Shown piece after piece: positions 56,098 to 64,000 of a DNA stretch of 64,000 bases. Each line of letters begins with the position of its first letter. Positions within the stretch are counted from its first letter, which is position 1. The notes under the pieces are model-generated. The model worked only from the letters and a program-made list of their open reading frames with translations, had not been told where the DNA came from and did no database searches. This DNA comes from Plazaster borealis. Taxonomy: Eukaryota; Echinodermata; Asteroidea; Forcipulatida; Labidiasteridae. A program made the position numbers and the translations under genes. The DNA lies in NCBI GenBank assembly GCA_021014325.1, contig CM037470.1:5545647-5609646 (forward strand). Reading direction: 5' to 3'.

Positions 56098-56716
56098 TTA
56101 AAGAGGAAGGGAAATGACCAACTCGATTTTGTGGTGTTTTCATTTTCCAATAGATAGAGTCCTCATGTGAGTTACAAGTCTCTAACCTCACGTTAAAATG
56201 GTGTAAATTGCCAGTGTTTACCTCCCAGTCCACAATTTGTCAACATCGAAAACATCTGATGACATCATTCTGAGAAAGATGGGTCTGTACATTTTTTTCG
56301 GAATGTTGTGGTTCATAACTGACTTTTTCAGAGCGATATTTGAAACATGACGTCATTGGATTTCAACAACTAATGGATCTTTACATTCCCCAAGGGGGAA
56401 TTTTTCGTTATTCAACATGTCAAATTCAAGGCCGTTTTGATTACGTATTATCGAAAGTCAGGAATGAACCAAAACATCCCCGTACAAAAACGAACAGACC
56501 CATTTTGCTCAGAATAATGTCATCAGATATTTTGGATGTTTACAAATTGTGCACCGGAAGGTTATCGAATACAATGGATTTACACCATAATGACAATTCA
56601 TACCATTTATATCGTGAGGTTAGAGACTTGTAATTTTTTCCCACTCACTTGTGGACTCTATCTATTGGTAAATGAGTACATCACAAAATTGAATTTGACA
56701 TTTCCCTTGTTCTTCA
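56098..56716. mobile_element. TTAA-type element (AGAGGAAGGGAAATG ends)
   Basis: It starts TTAAAGAGGAAGGGAAATGA and ends near CATTTCCCTTGTTCTTCA. Arms containing TAGAGTCC, TTACAAGTCTCTAACCTCAC and CCCATTTTGCTCAGAATAAT occur inverted within it. A partial sister is at 62964-63302. It is noncoding. Confidence 0.68.
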
Positions 56717-56903
56717 ATGAATGCATAAACCCCGTTGGATGTGTATCTACACGTACCTTGTCAAAACAAGTACTGCTTCAGTATTTATTTGCACAACTGT
56801 TTGATTAATAAAAGCTTCGGTGTTTTAATCTATTTTGTCGAAAGTACTGCTAACATGAGATCATGCTGATTAGATCGAAGCTATCGCTCTATAGCTAATT
56901 CCT

Positions 56904-57183
56904 CAACCTCGTCCCCATGGTTTACTTTATTTCCAACCATGTTTACAATAGTAAACCCTGGGAGGGAAACTCCTTACTTGGACCCTGATTGGACAACGAC
57001 TGGTGTACAAAAGTCTAATGTAAACATGTTAAGTTGTACTCATTCAGTATTCACCATGTTCACAGCCAGACTATTCTAATTTGCATACGTATTCAAAAAG
57101 TTTGGATATGCAAATGATCAAATACCAGGGTGTGAGAGAGCGGTCAACCTCGTACTGCTCGACACACCATGGGGACGAGGTTG
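56904..57183 (+). mobile_element. CAACCTCG-ended element with 9-bp target duplication, copy 4
   Basis: The flanks are CTAATTCCT at 56895-56903 and CTAATTCCT at 57184-57192, perfect. It is the complete, unbroken reference copy (280 bp), including the junction ACCCTGGGAGGGAAACTCC that is split at 25143/26397. Confidence 0.92.
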
Positions 57184-57621
57184 CTAATTCCTTATTATCA
57201 CGATTTCTGTGTTCAGTATTCAATGCAAACACTAAATCCGTGCGTTTCATGTGAAAACGTTGTAATTTCAAATTATCTTGTCGGAGTATAATTTTTCAGT
57301 TTTATATAATTGTTCTTTTCGGTTCTAGATAATTTGTATCATTTTGAGAAACCTAACTACACCAGTGTTATTATTTATGCACTCAAGGCATTTCTGCTAT
57401 CTTATAGGTGATAATTAAAATTAAATGTTGAGGTATTTACACAGCGTAACCTACCATTAATCGAATAATCTCATCTATGTGTTAAATTTAAAAGACAAAA
57501 TTAAAGCACAACTGCAAAGTTTTGTTTGCTACATACACAGTTTTAGTTATGTTTTCAAAAATTGCAAACACAATTTCAACTCGTTTTTAGTTTCAGATAT
57601 TTTGTTGGCAAGAAAACAAAA

Positions 57622-58623
57622 TTAAAACACTTCCCTGATTTTCATGACGCAACTCTTCAACGAATAGTCAAAGTCACCGGTGATTGCTTTCCACTGAATT
57701 CCCTTTGAACTATCAACTTTGCTGTGGTCGTAGTATTTACCATTAAGATGGGCTTTAAAACAGGATTTGAACCACCAGGCACCTTCTCGTTTAACTGCAC
57801 AGTTATCGTCTTCTACGTCATTGTCTTGATCCTTTGTTGTGAATGGATAGCCGTCATGATAAAGCAATGAATCATCGACAGTGCTTTCCACGTCATATGA
57901 ACCGATCTGTAGAGTATACCGGTTACCGGAAACAGCAAACTCGCCATAGGCCGCCCAAAACTTGTTAGCGTCCCAATCTTCCATTTCAACAAGCAGTTGC
58001 CATTGTCCGTTGTCAGTAAGTGCTCGGAGGTTCGCGTTTCCCAACCAAAATTCGCCCAAAAGATCGCCAAAACCAGATTGGTATTCAGCCCAGTTGCAAT
58101 AAAAGTCAACAGAGCCATCTTGTCTTCTCTGGAACACGATCCAGCCTCCTCCATCGGTCTCCATATCGCAGTACACCTTGATGCCTGCAGTCCAACCAGA
58201 GGGGTAGATGGTGTAGATGCCGTTTTCGCGTTGGCCATCATCGTACAAACTCTTACAACTGCTGTACTTTTTCATAGCAATTGCGAACGAAGGAGTATCC
58301 AAACTAAAATCAAAATAGAAACTGCCTTGGAGTTCAACAAAGTCTGTGTTCATGCCATCCCTGGTGATATTACTTAACTCACAGATGTCAGAGATCTCTC
58401 GATAATTGAAGGATGCACACTGTGGATCCATAGAGCAGTCTCGCCCGCATACCACAGGAGAACTTACAGTCTTCCACTTAAAGACGTGATCAAGTAAAAC
58501 TCGGTTTATAGCTACGAAAAACGTTTGGGTGCGATGTCCACTGGCACATTCACAATGGCAGTCTTGTACTAGGTACGCTGAAATCAAGACAAATACGATG
58601 AAACGAAAGCTACTGATGCTCAT
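57622..58623 (-). CDS. Secreted PAN plus fibrinogen domain protein, copy F
   Basis: A 333-residue single exon. The signal peptide is MSISSFRFIVFVLISAYLVQ, followed by C22-x-C24-x-C26. The PAN-like module has C59, C63, C69 and C81. The fibrinogen domain has C123/C152, GGGWIVFQRRQDGS, calcium ligands D265, D267 and D269, C275/C288 and EGAWWFKSCFKAHLNG. A notable change is DFYC176NWAE, where B, C and D have R or R/H-type residues, giving an unpaired cysteine. The C-terminal part (HSKVDSSKGIQWKAITGDFD) matches copy D most closely. A T-run ending GCGTTCAAG directly before the ATG could be a splice acceptor of a 5' UTR exon. It lies in the inverted duplicated unit and looks functional. Confidence 0.95.
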   Translation of the reverse strand: MSISSFRFIVFVLISAYLVQDCHCECASGHRTQTFFVAINRVLLDHVFKWKTVSSPVVCGRDCSMDPQCASFNYREISDICELSNITRDGMNTDFVELQGSFYFDFSLDTPSFAIAMKKYSSCKSLYDDGQRENGIYTIYPSGWTAGIKVYCDMETDGGGWIVFQRRQDGSVDFYCNWAEYQSGFGDLLGEFWLGNANLRALTDNGQWQLLVEMEDWDANKFWAAYGEFAVSGNRYTLQIGSYDVESTVDDSLLYHDGYPFTTKDQDNDVEDDNCAVKREGAWWFKSCFKAHLNGKYYDHSKVDSSKGIQWKAITGDFDYSLKSCVMKIREVF

Positions 58624-58704
58624 CTTGAACGCAAAAAAAAAAACAATTTTTACTGATTAGGTTGAAAGACGGTAATTCGGTGTTAACGTTTGTTTTGCGA
58701 AGTC

Positions 58705-58900
58705 TGTGTCGTGGCCGAGCGGTTTAGCACATCCATGGAGGTAGCCCATCGGACTTAAGCTCTGGTGTGTGTTTCTGATCAACAGAGTTGTGGGTTCGAG
58801 TGGATTCCAAACACTTGTGTCATTAAGCAAGACACTTAACCAGTATTGCTTTGTCCTTCGGGTGGCACGTAAAGCCGTAGATCCCGTGTGCACTATTAAG
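58705..58900 (+). mobile_element. tRNA-derived SINE, 5' part
   Basis: GTGTCGTGGCCGAGCGGTTT head, GTGGGTTCGAGTGGATTCC (damaged B box), body CACTTGTGTCATTAAGCAAG and CACGTAAAGCCGTAGATCCC. Truncated compared with 40565-40925. It lies just upstream of copy F. Confidence 0.75.
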
Positions 58901-59109
58901 GGACACTTACGCTAAAGTGAAGAGGTTCGGCCGTTGCGTGGATGTTGTTGCGTTGATGTCAATGGCGGTTGCTGCAACGAACAATGCAGATACAGGAAGT
59001 CACCCTAAATTCACGATGCAACGACGCCCTTGGATACATTTTCGTCAAAACAGTTTCCTTTGTAACAATTTAGTCTCCAGGAAGTCCTTTGTCTGATTCC
59101 AAATTCTGA
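58901..59109. other. Noncoding stretch
   Basis: Nothing recognised apart from low-complexity GTTGCGTTGATG words. Confidence 0.35.
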
Positions 59110-59515
59110 AACCGGGGACCAATTTTAGAGCTGCTTATTAAGCAGAAAATATTGTATAACATTTCTGCTGAGCAGAAATAAGCAGGATACCGGTCACAAA
59201 TTCTGTGACATGTGACATGGTATAGTTTAGCTGGTAACCAGGCGCGGATCCAGGGGGGGCGTGGGGGGCGCACGCCCCCCTTTTTCATATTAAAAAAAAA
59301 AAAATGAGGGAGAAAAGAAAAAAAGAGGGAGAGAGAGAGAAGGGGGGAGAAATGGGGAAGGGAAGATTTTGCTGCTTGGTATATTTTCACGCCCCCCCCC
59401 CCCCGTTTGGAAAATCCTGGATCCGCCCCTGGTAACCTTATTCTGGTAAGCATGTTTGTTTTGCTCAACTGGTTTTTGTTCTTTCTAAGCAGATCTTTAT
59501 GAAATTGGGCCCAGT
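59110..59515. mobile_element. GGGCCCAATTTCAT-type element interrupted by a hAT-like insertion
   Basis: Left TTAGAGCTGCTTATTAAGCA, right TCTTTATGAAATTGGGCCC. It matches 7862-8065 on both sides of the insertion at 59240-59429 (GGCTGGTGTCCTTATTCTGG corresponds to AGCTGGTAACC/TTATTCTGG). Confidence 0.65.
59240..59429. mobile_element. Short hAT-like element with 8-bp target duplication
   Basis: AGGCGCGGATCCAGG and CCTGGATCCGCCCC are inverted ends. TGGTAACC flanks both sides (59232-59239 and 59430-59437). The interior is poly-G/A and poly-C. 8-bp duplications are usual for hAT elements. Confidence 0.75.
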
Positions 59516-60589
59516 TGATTAGGCTTTAACAATACACAATCTTTAATTAGTGACCATGTAATTAACTACCGGTACTTGCTTGGAAGCTGAATGCTGTCTC
59601 CATAAAGGACTTTCAATAGTCGTTTAAAGGTCGAGCATATCTGTGTGTCCTTGTGAATCTCAGCAAATTACCTTTTTCGGAGAGCAGTTTTAATAAAGCA
59701 TTTTTGTTTTTCATAATGGCTGAGGGCAGACCAAGTCGTTTGTCGTCATTATCATCATGGTGACGTCAGTGACGTGCTAACGTGCTTCTCAAAACGTGTT
59801 ATTTGTTCGTTTTCATCGTTCATCATTTCGATTGGCTTGGAAAATCAAGCCAATACAAACCATTTTCGGATCATCAGAAAATTGCTGTAGGTTTGCATAT
59901 TAAAGACCTACTTGAACGAAAACGGCGACAAGTAATCTTTTCTGAAATGCAATTAAAATGTTTTCAATCAATAAGGAAATTGAGCTCACATGAGATTGAA
60001 CAGATTTTAATTGTGTAGAAAACAATAATTTTGAATACCCTTATCTGGTGATGTTCGTCATCGCTCATGTTATGTCATGTGGGAGCTCCGTTGTGTATAG
60101 CCGCTTTGTTGCAGCATGGAGGTATAACAAAGCAACCTCCCACACATGACGTCAAAGTATCGTCATTTTGACGCACACCGCCAACGGCAGAAGTGTTTCT
60201 AGTTTTTCAAAACCTTGAGGTTGGGGCAAATTTGATGATCGATAATTACACACAATTCAGAAGTGAACAAATATCAAAATAACATTTAAATGATAAACAA
60301 ACACACCGAGTATCGAGCATAGAGTGGAACGTCACGCCTAGTTGCTTGTCCAATCAGTTGTAGACGCTCTGTTTGCGAAGTGTTGTCGATGCTGGTGGGA
60401 CATTGCTTTGGCGATAAAGTTCAGCATTGGTGATGTGCATACGGTTACGCATGATATGTGCGTGTATGTGGCACCATTATGTACTTGCACAACGAAAACA
60501 GCTGATTTGATCAAGTTCCCCCCACAACAAGCACAGTTTGCAAAACAATAAATGATTGGCCATTTATGCGCTAGCTCATAGACCCGGTG
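59516..60589. other. Noncoding stretch
   Basis: An open frame at 59782-60018 (FDWLGKSSQYKPFSDHQKIA ...) is not recognised. Inverted words ACATGACGTCAAAGTATCG and CATGTTATGTCATGTGGGA suggest part of a repeat near 60060-60170. Confidence 0.35.
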
Positions 60590-60740
60590 TTGCAGGAGAT
60601 TCTGTCCCCCGGGGATTCTGTGTGTCCCCCCCCCCATACGGTGAACTGTGTACTAACTTCTTCCGATAGCGCCCTCTTTTGAATCAACCTCCTTGTTACT
60701 AGTTTCGCTAAACCGGGGACAGGATCTCCGGGGAACAAAT
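60590..60740. repeat. GGAGATTCTG/CCGGGGACAG repeat
   Basis: CAGGAGATTCTGTCCCCCGG on the left and CCGGGGACAGGATCTCCGG on the right, with ATACGGTGAACTGTG and AGCGCCCTCTTTTGAATCAA between. The same words occur inside 27640-27795, near 35600 and at 61310-61350. Confidence 0.6.
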
Positions 60741-60899
60741 TTTTCCCGAGAATACCTGCCTCAGATATCAATACGCCCCACGTGACCAGTCTTCGACCAA
60801 TCAGAGTGAGAATAAAGTTTTTCATTAACAAATCTATTCAACCATTTTATTCATTTCACAACAAACGCTTTTTAAAGCGCAAAACGCCCAATTCAAAGG

Positions 60900-61275
60900 C
60901 AACCTATCCCTTTAGCGACAAGAGGAGAGCAGTTTTAAAAATTGCATATTTTACCTGATTATGCAGGTTGCGATGAAAAGTCGGCTATATACCGACACCA
61001 TTATTGTCGTTATTACCACCATAATAACTTCGCATGGTCACAAAACCAAATACACGGTCACATCTGTGTAAAATTTTCCATTTAAACAAGGACATTCAAT
61101 GTTAGTTCAAGGGTTCCAACGACATGTGTTGTTCATAGAGAATGTGTTGGCCGGTCGGGCGGAAATGTAGTTTTGTTGTTAAGGAAAAACGGCCACGTTT
61201 TATCTCCCACGGTGGCTTCGATTCGAACAGCCTTCAAACGGGAATGATAGTAAAACAAACAATCGATGACCCTTT
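60900..61275 (-). repeat. Dispersed repeat, inverted copy of 37380-37780
   Basis: CAGGTTGCGATGAAAAGTCG, ATAATAACTTCGCATGGTCA and GGGTTCCAACGACATGTGTT match the complement of 37380-37780 in order. Not coding. Confidence 0.55.
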
Positions 61276-61375
61276 AAGCGTTTGTCACCACGGCTTCCTC
61301 TCCGGTGTGGCAGGAGATTCTGTCGCCGGAGAATTGTCGTGTGTCCCCCCCCCCCCCCACACACACACACAGCGA

Positions 61376-61523
61376 ATTGGAGACTTTTGAACGCTAGGTG
61401 GCAGCAGACTTACCAGGTAAATCTCTATTGTTTACGTCGTTCTGAGCATGCTCACATTTTCAAGAACAATGGATTTACCTGGTAAGTCTGCTGCCACCTA
61501 GAGTCCCCAAAAGTCTTCCATTG
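61376..61523. mobile_element. GCTAGGTGGCAGCAG-type hairpin element, complete
   Basis: GGAGACTTTTGAACGCTAGG and TGGCAGCAGACTTACCAGG are inverted as CCTGGTAAGTCTGCTGCCA and CCTAGAGTCCCCAAAAGTCT, about 148 bp in total. A (CA)n tract abuts it on the left (61358-61371). Confidence 0.85.
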
Positions 61524-61928
61524 TATAGAAATTTCGTCTGATAGAGAGAAAAATTAGCTTTGTACACGTGTCATGTCAGTTTGTGAATGAGTAATTTCTA
61601 CGCAATCCACAGATTGACAAAAATGTGAGTGCACATTGCGTCATGCTTTGGTTTGAGTAATCTAATTTTGTCAGTTTGTTAATTTTTGTCAATCTGATAA
61701 AGTGAAAATTCATTTTGTCACTTTGTTGATTTTTGTTAGTCTGTTGATTGACCTCACTCTAGCCCGAACATCTGACGTCACACTTACTCTCTTTTGGATC
61801 AGCTAACTTCAGCCCATGTTAATTTGCCGTTTAGCGGACACACACGCGGGGGACAAAATCCCCTATGACACCGGCTCGGACTCCGTGCATTTTCCAGGGA
61901 ACCAGAGTCATTTCTTGGTCAATTTCCT

Positions 61929-62170
61929 GGGCCCAATTTCATAGACCTGCTAAGCACAAAAATTAACCTAGCATGAAATTTCTTCCTTGATAAAAACATG
62001 ATTACCAACCAAATTTCCATGTGTTGCATATTGCTTGTTACTGGTATTCAGCTGTTGTTTGCTTATCCTGAAAATCACATGGAAATTTGGTTGGTAATCC
62101 TGTTTTTATCAAGGAAGAAATTTCATGCTAAGCAATTTTTTGTGCTTAGCAGCTCTATGAAATTGGGCCC
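61929..62170. mobile_element. 242-bp near-perfect palindrome (GGGCCCAATTTCATAGA ends)
   Basis: Arms of about 95 bases pair almost throughout. On the left are GGGCCCAATTTCATAGACC, AGCATGAAATTTCTTCCTTG and ACCAACCAAATTTCCATGTG. On the right are their inverses, ending TCTATGAAATTGGGCCC. The loop is about 50 bases. It is the best-preserved member of the family at 7862 and 59110. Confidence 0.9.
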
Positions 62171-62244
62171 TGGTCAGTTTGATCCAAATGGGTCTTACCC
62201 CCTAGAACCAGGAATTCGGATTCTGACTTGAGACGTTCTTACGG

Positions 62245-62520
62245 AATTTATCTCACCATCCACAATATTGATTACATTACATACATATTTTATTGATAAA
62301 GCGCTCATTTCTGCCGTCATTTCTATTTATTTCTGTACATTATTGTTAAAGTGAAAAACGTTTTTTTTATACTTAATATATTGGTCCAAATAGGCTTCAT
62401 GGACTTGGTAGGCTGAGAGAAAGTGAAATGGTATTTCTTCCTCCATATGTAGCACAGTTTATACGCAAACTGTTTTAAGAAAATCATGCTAAGCAAAACC
62501 GGTTTACCAGGCAAAACGTC
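62245..62520 (-). repeat. Dispersed repeat, inverted copy of 34340-34640
   Basis: Words ATTTATCTCACCATCCAC, CGCTCATTTCTGCC and TTGGTAGGCTGAGAGAAAGT match the complement of 34340-34640. Bases 62170-62240 next to it are a GGGTCA-type fragment, as 34655-34830 is next to the other copy, so the two form one larger repeat. Confidence 0.55.
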
Positions 62521-62963
62521 AAGAAAATACCCCGCCTAATTAGGACCGGGTGTGCTGTGACTGGCCCAATTAAGTATTCTGGTGAATAAGAAAATTATAT
62601 TTTTTTCGGTTCATTCGTTGTATACTGAAACAATTTTGAAAAGCAGATTGTGGAATTAGAAACATATTATATTTTACCGGCAAAACCTCCCAAACCGCTG
62701 CTGATTATGTATAAATTGATCAACACAAACTCCACAAATCGATGCAACCAATCCCTTGCAGTTTTAGACGCCAGTGAGGGCATTTTGTTGAAATAGCAAT
62801 AAATGGGCCTAAATGTGACCACATAAATCTTACTAAAGCTAACACCAGGCCTAACGATTATACAACATTAAAAATCCAGAATATTAAAACATGTCATCTA
62901 ACGTTTAAATTGACGTAAAGAAAATGAAAGATTTTCAAAAAATAAGTCTAAGAGACCAAAAGT
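62521..62963. other. AT-rich stretch, nothing seen
   Basis: No gene, RNA or clear repeat boundary was recognised. Confidence 0.4.
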
Positions 62964-63302
62964 TTAAAGAGGAAGGGAAATGACAATTTCAATCTTGTGA
63001 TGTACTCATTTTCAATAGATTTAGTCCTCACGTGAGTGGGGAACAAATTACAAGTCTCTAACCTCACGTTAAAATTGTGTAAATTGCGAATGTATTCATT
63101 ACCCTTCCAGTGCAAAATTTGATAACACTCAAAACATCTGTTGATATCATTCTGAGAAAAATGGGTCTCTACATTTCTGTACGGGGATGTTTTAGTTCAT
63201 CCTGACTTTCGATAATATTTAATCAAAACGGCCTTGAATTTGACCTTTTGACTGAAGAAGTCAGTTATGAAACCATGTTTATGAACCAAAACATCCCCAT
63301 TA
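62964..63302. mobile_element. TTAA-type element, left part only
   Basis: It starts TTAAAGAGGAAGGGAAATGA and matches 56098-56716 through TACAAGTCTCTAACCTCACG and TCATTCTGAGAAA, then breaks off after AACCAAAACATCCCC. Confidence 0.62.
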
Positions 63303-63493
63303 TGTTTAAACGCTCGCATCAGTTGTATTACGTTTGATCTCAAAGCATTTACTAGGTCTCAATCACCACCTTAGAGGGTTGTCTATCTTTTCATAATCCT
63401 TATTATGATCAGGATAATAGAGTTTACTTTGATGACTTTTGTTTCTCTAATACGATTTTTTGCAGTCTGACTTTCAAATGTCAATAACAAATA

Positions 63494-63670
63494 ATTGGGG
63501 ACACTAGGTGGCAGCAGACACAACAGGTAACACTCACTTCTTCTAGTTCATGTGCTTCGCCAGAGCCTGACGTTTGTGACCCTACGCCTTAAGCATGCTC
63601 AGAGCTACGTAAACAATAACAGTCTACCTGAAAGTCTGCTGCCACCTAGCGTTCAAAAGTCTTACATTTG
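63494..63670. mobile_element. GCTAGGTGGCAGCAG-type hairpin element with a central insertion
   Basis: The left GGGGACACTAGGTGGCAGCA arm and the right GTCTGCTGCCACCTAGCG with TTCAAAAGTC arm are inverted. About 25 extra bases near the middle make it longer than the 150-bp copies. Confidence 0.75.
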
Positions 63671-64000
63671 AAAAGTTTCACAGCTTTAATTTCAAAGAAT
63701 AAAACGTTTAAGTGTCGATTTGCATGAAAGGTCTCTCAGACGAATTTGATTGCGATAACACCATTACACTTCCACAGAATTCACATAGTTTTTGAACCTA
63801 AATACTAATATATTTTTTAATGTATGAAGATCTGATCTACATCCTACTCTAAATGGTCCTTGGTCACAAGTTACCAGGAAATGAGCCATACTCATTTCTA
63901 GGTTTTATATCGTGGCCCGTTTTGTGAATCAACGTGGTCCGGAATCTAGGTCAAAAACAAATTACTGATCCAAAAACCTAATCAGTGTGTTTCTGAAAAC
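63671..64000. other. Noncoding right edge
   Basis: No gene is visible. Bases 63880-63960 contain weak GGGTCA-type words (GTGGTCCGGAATCTAGGTCA) and may be another decayed member of that family. Confidence 0.4.

Noticed and set aside
59782..60018. 78-codon open frame (FDWLGKSSQYKPFSDHQKIA ...)
   Set aside because: The composition is protein-like, but I found no family, no splice support and no conserved upstream frame. It could be part of a repeat.

Overview
This is an AT-rich, intron-bearing, transposon-saturated nuclear window from a marine animal. The best guess is an echinoderm, probably a starfish. The reasons are spliced genes, a family of secreted PAN plus fibrinogen-domain proteins, a TRIM protein with two B-boxes and a C-terminal propeller, a monocarboxylate-type transporter, and very many short inverted-repeat elements. 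The species cannot be proved from the sequence alone.

Genes, left to right. The first coding exon of a CYP2-clan cytochrome P450 lies on the minus strand at 21-414, and the rest of that gene is off the left edge. An apparently intact single-exon PAN-fibrinogen gene (copy A) is on the minus strand at 13353-14330. The last two coding exons of an unrecognised plus-strand gene are at 17597-18828. An intact TRIM gene is on the minus strand at 19896-21845. A four-exon SLC16-like transporter is on the plus strand at 29249-33474, and its joined exons give an uninterrupted 428-residue frame. From 38 to 59 kb lies a cluster of PAN-fibrinogen copies: B (38087-39091, plus, intact), C (46446-47333, plus, lost its PAN half), D (48728-49710, plus, one-base frameshift), E (50086-50306, plus, C-terminal remnant) and F (57622-58623, minus, intact). 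Flanking DNA is shared among B, D/E and F, so the cluster grew by segmental duplication, one unit being inverted.

Mobile DNA fills almost everything else. There are several families of short elements bounded by TTAA. One roughly 280-bp family begins CAACCTCG and has 9-bp target duplications at all four copies. Other families have GACCGC-type, GGGTCA-type, GGGCCCAATTTCAT-type and GCTAGGTGGCAGCAG-type ends. There are hAT-like elements with GGCGTAGC or GGCGGATCC ends, tRNA-derived SINEs, decayed LINE reverse transcriptase tails (L2/CR1-like and RTE-like), two DIRS-type tyrosine recombinase fragments and a THAP-domain fragment. Three nested or stacked insertions at 25077-26901 allow the order of events to be read. 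A 531-bp unit carrying a GC-rich 77-bp-arm hairpin is tandemly duplicated at 36095-37159.

Functionally, the PAN-fibrinogen proteins look like secreted, possibly disulfide-linked lectin-type recognition proteins. The TRIM protein is a likely ubiquitin ligase, the P450 a membrane-anchored monooxygenase, and the transporter a plasma-membrane carrier. Nothing indicates that these different genes act in one pathway. The coherent unit is the PAN-fibrinogen cluster.
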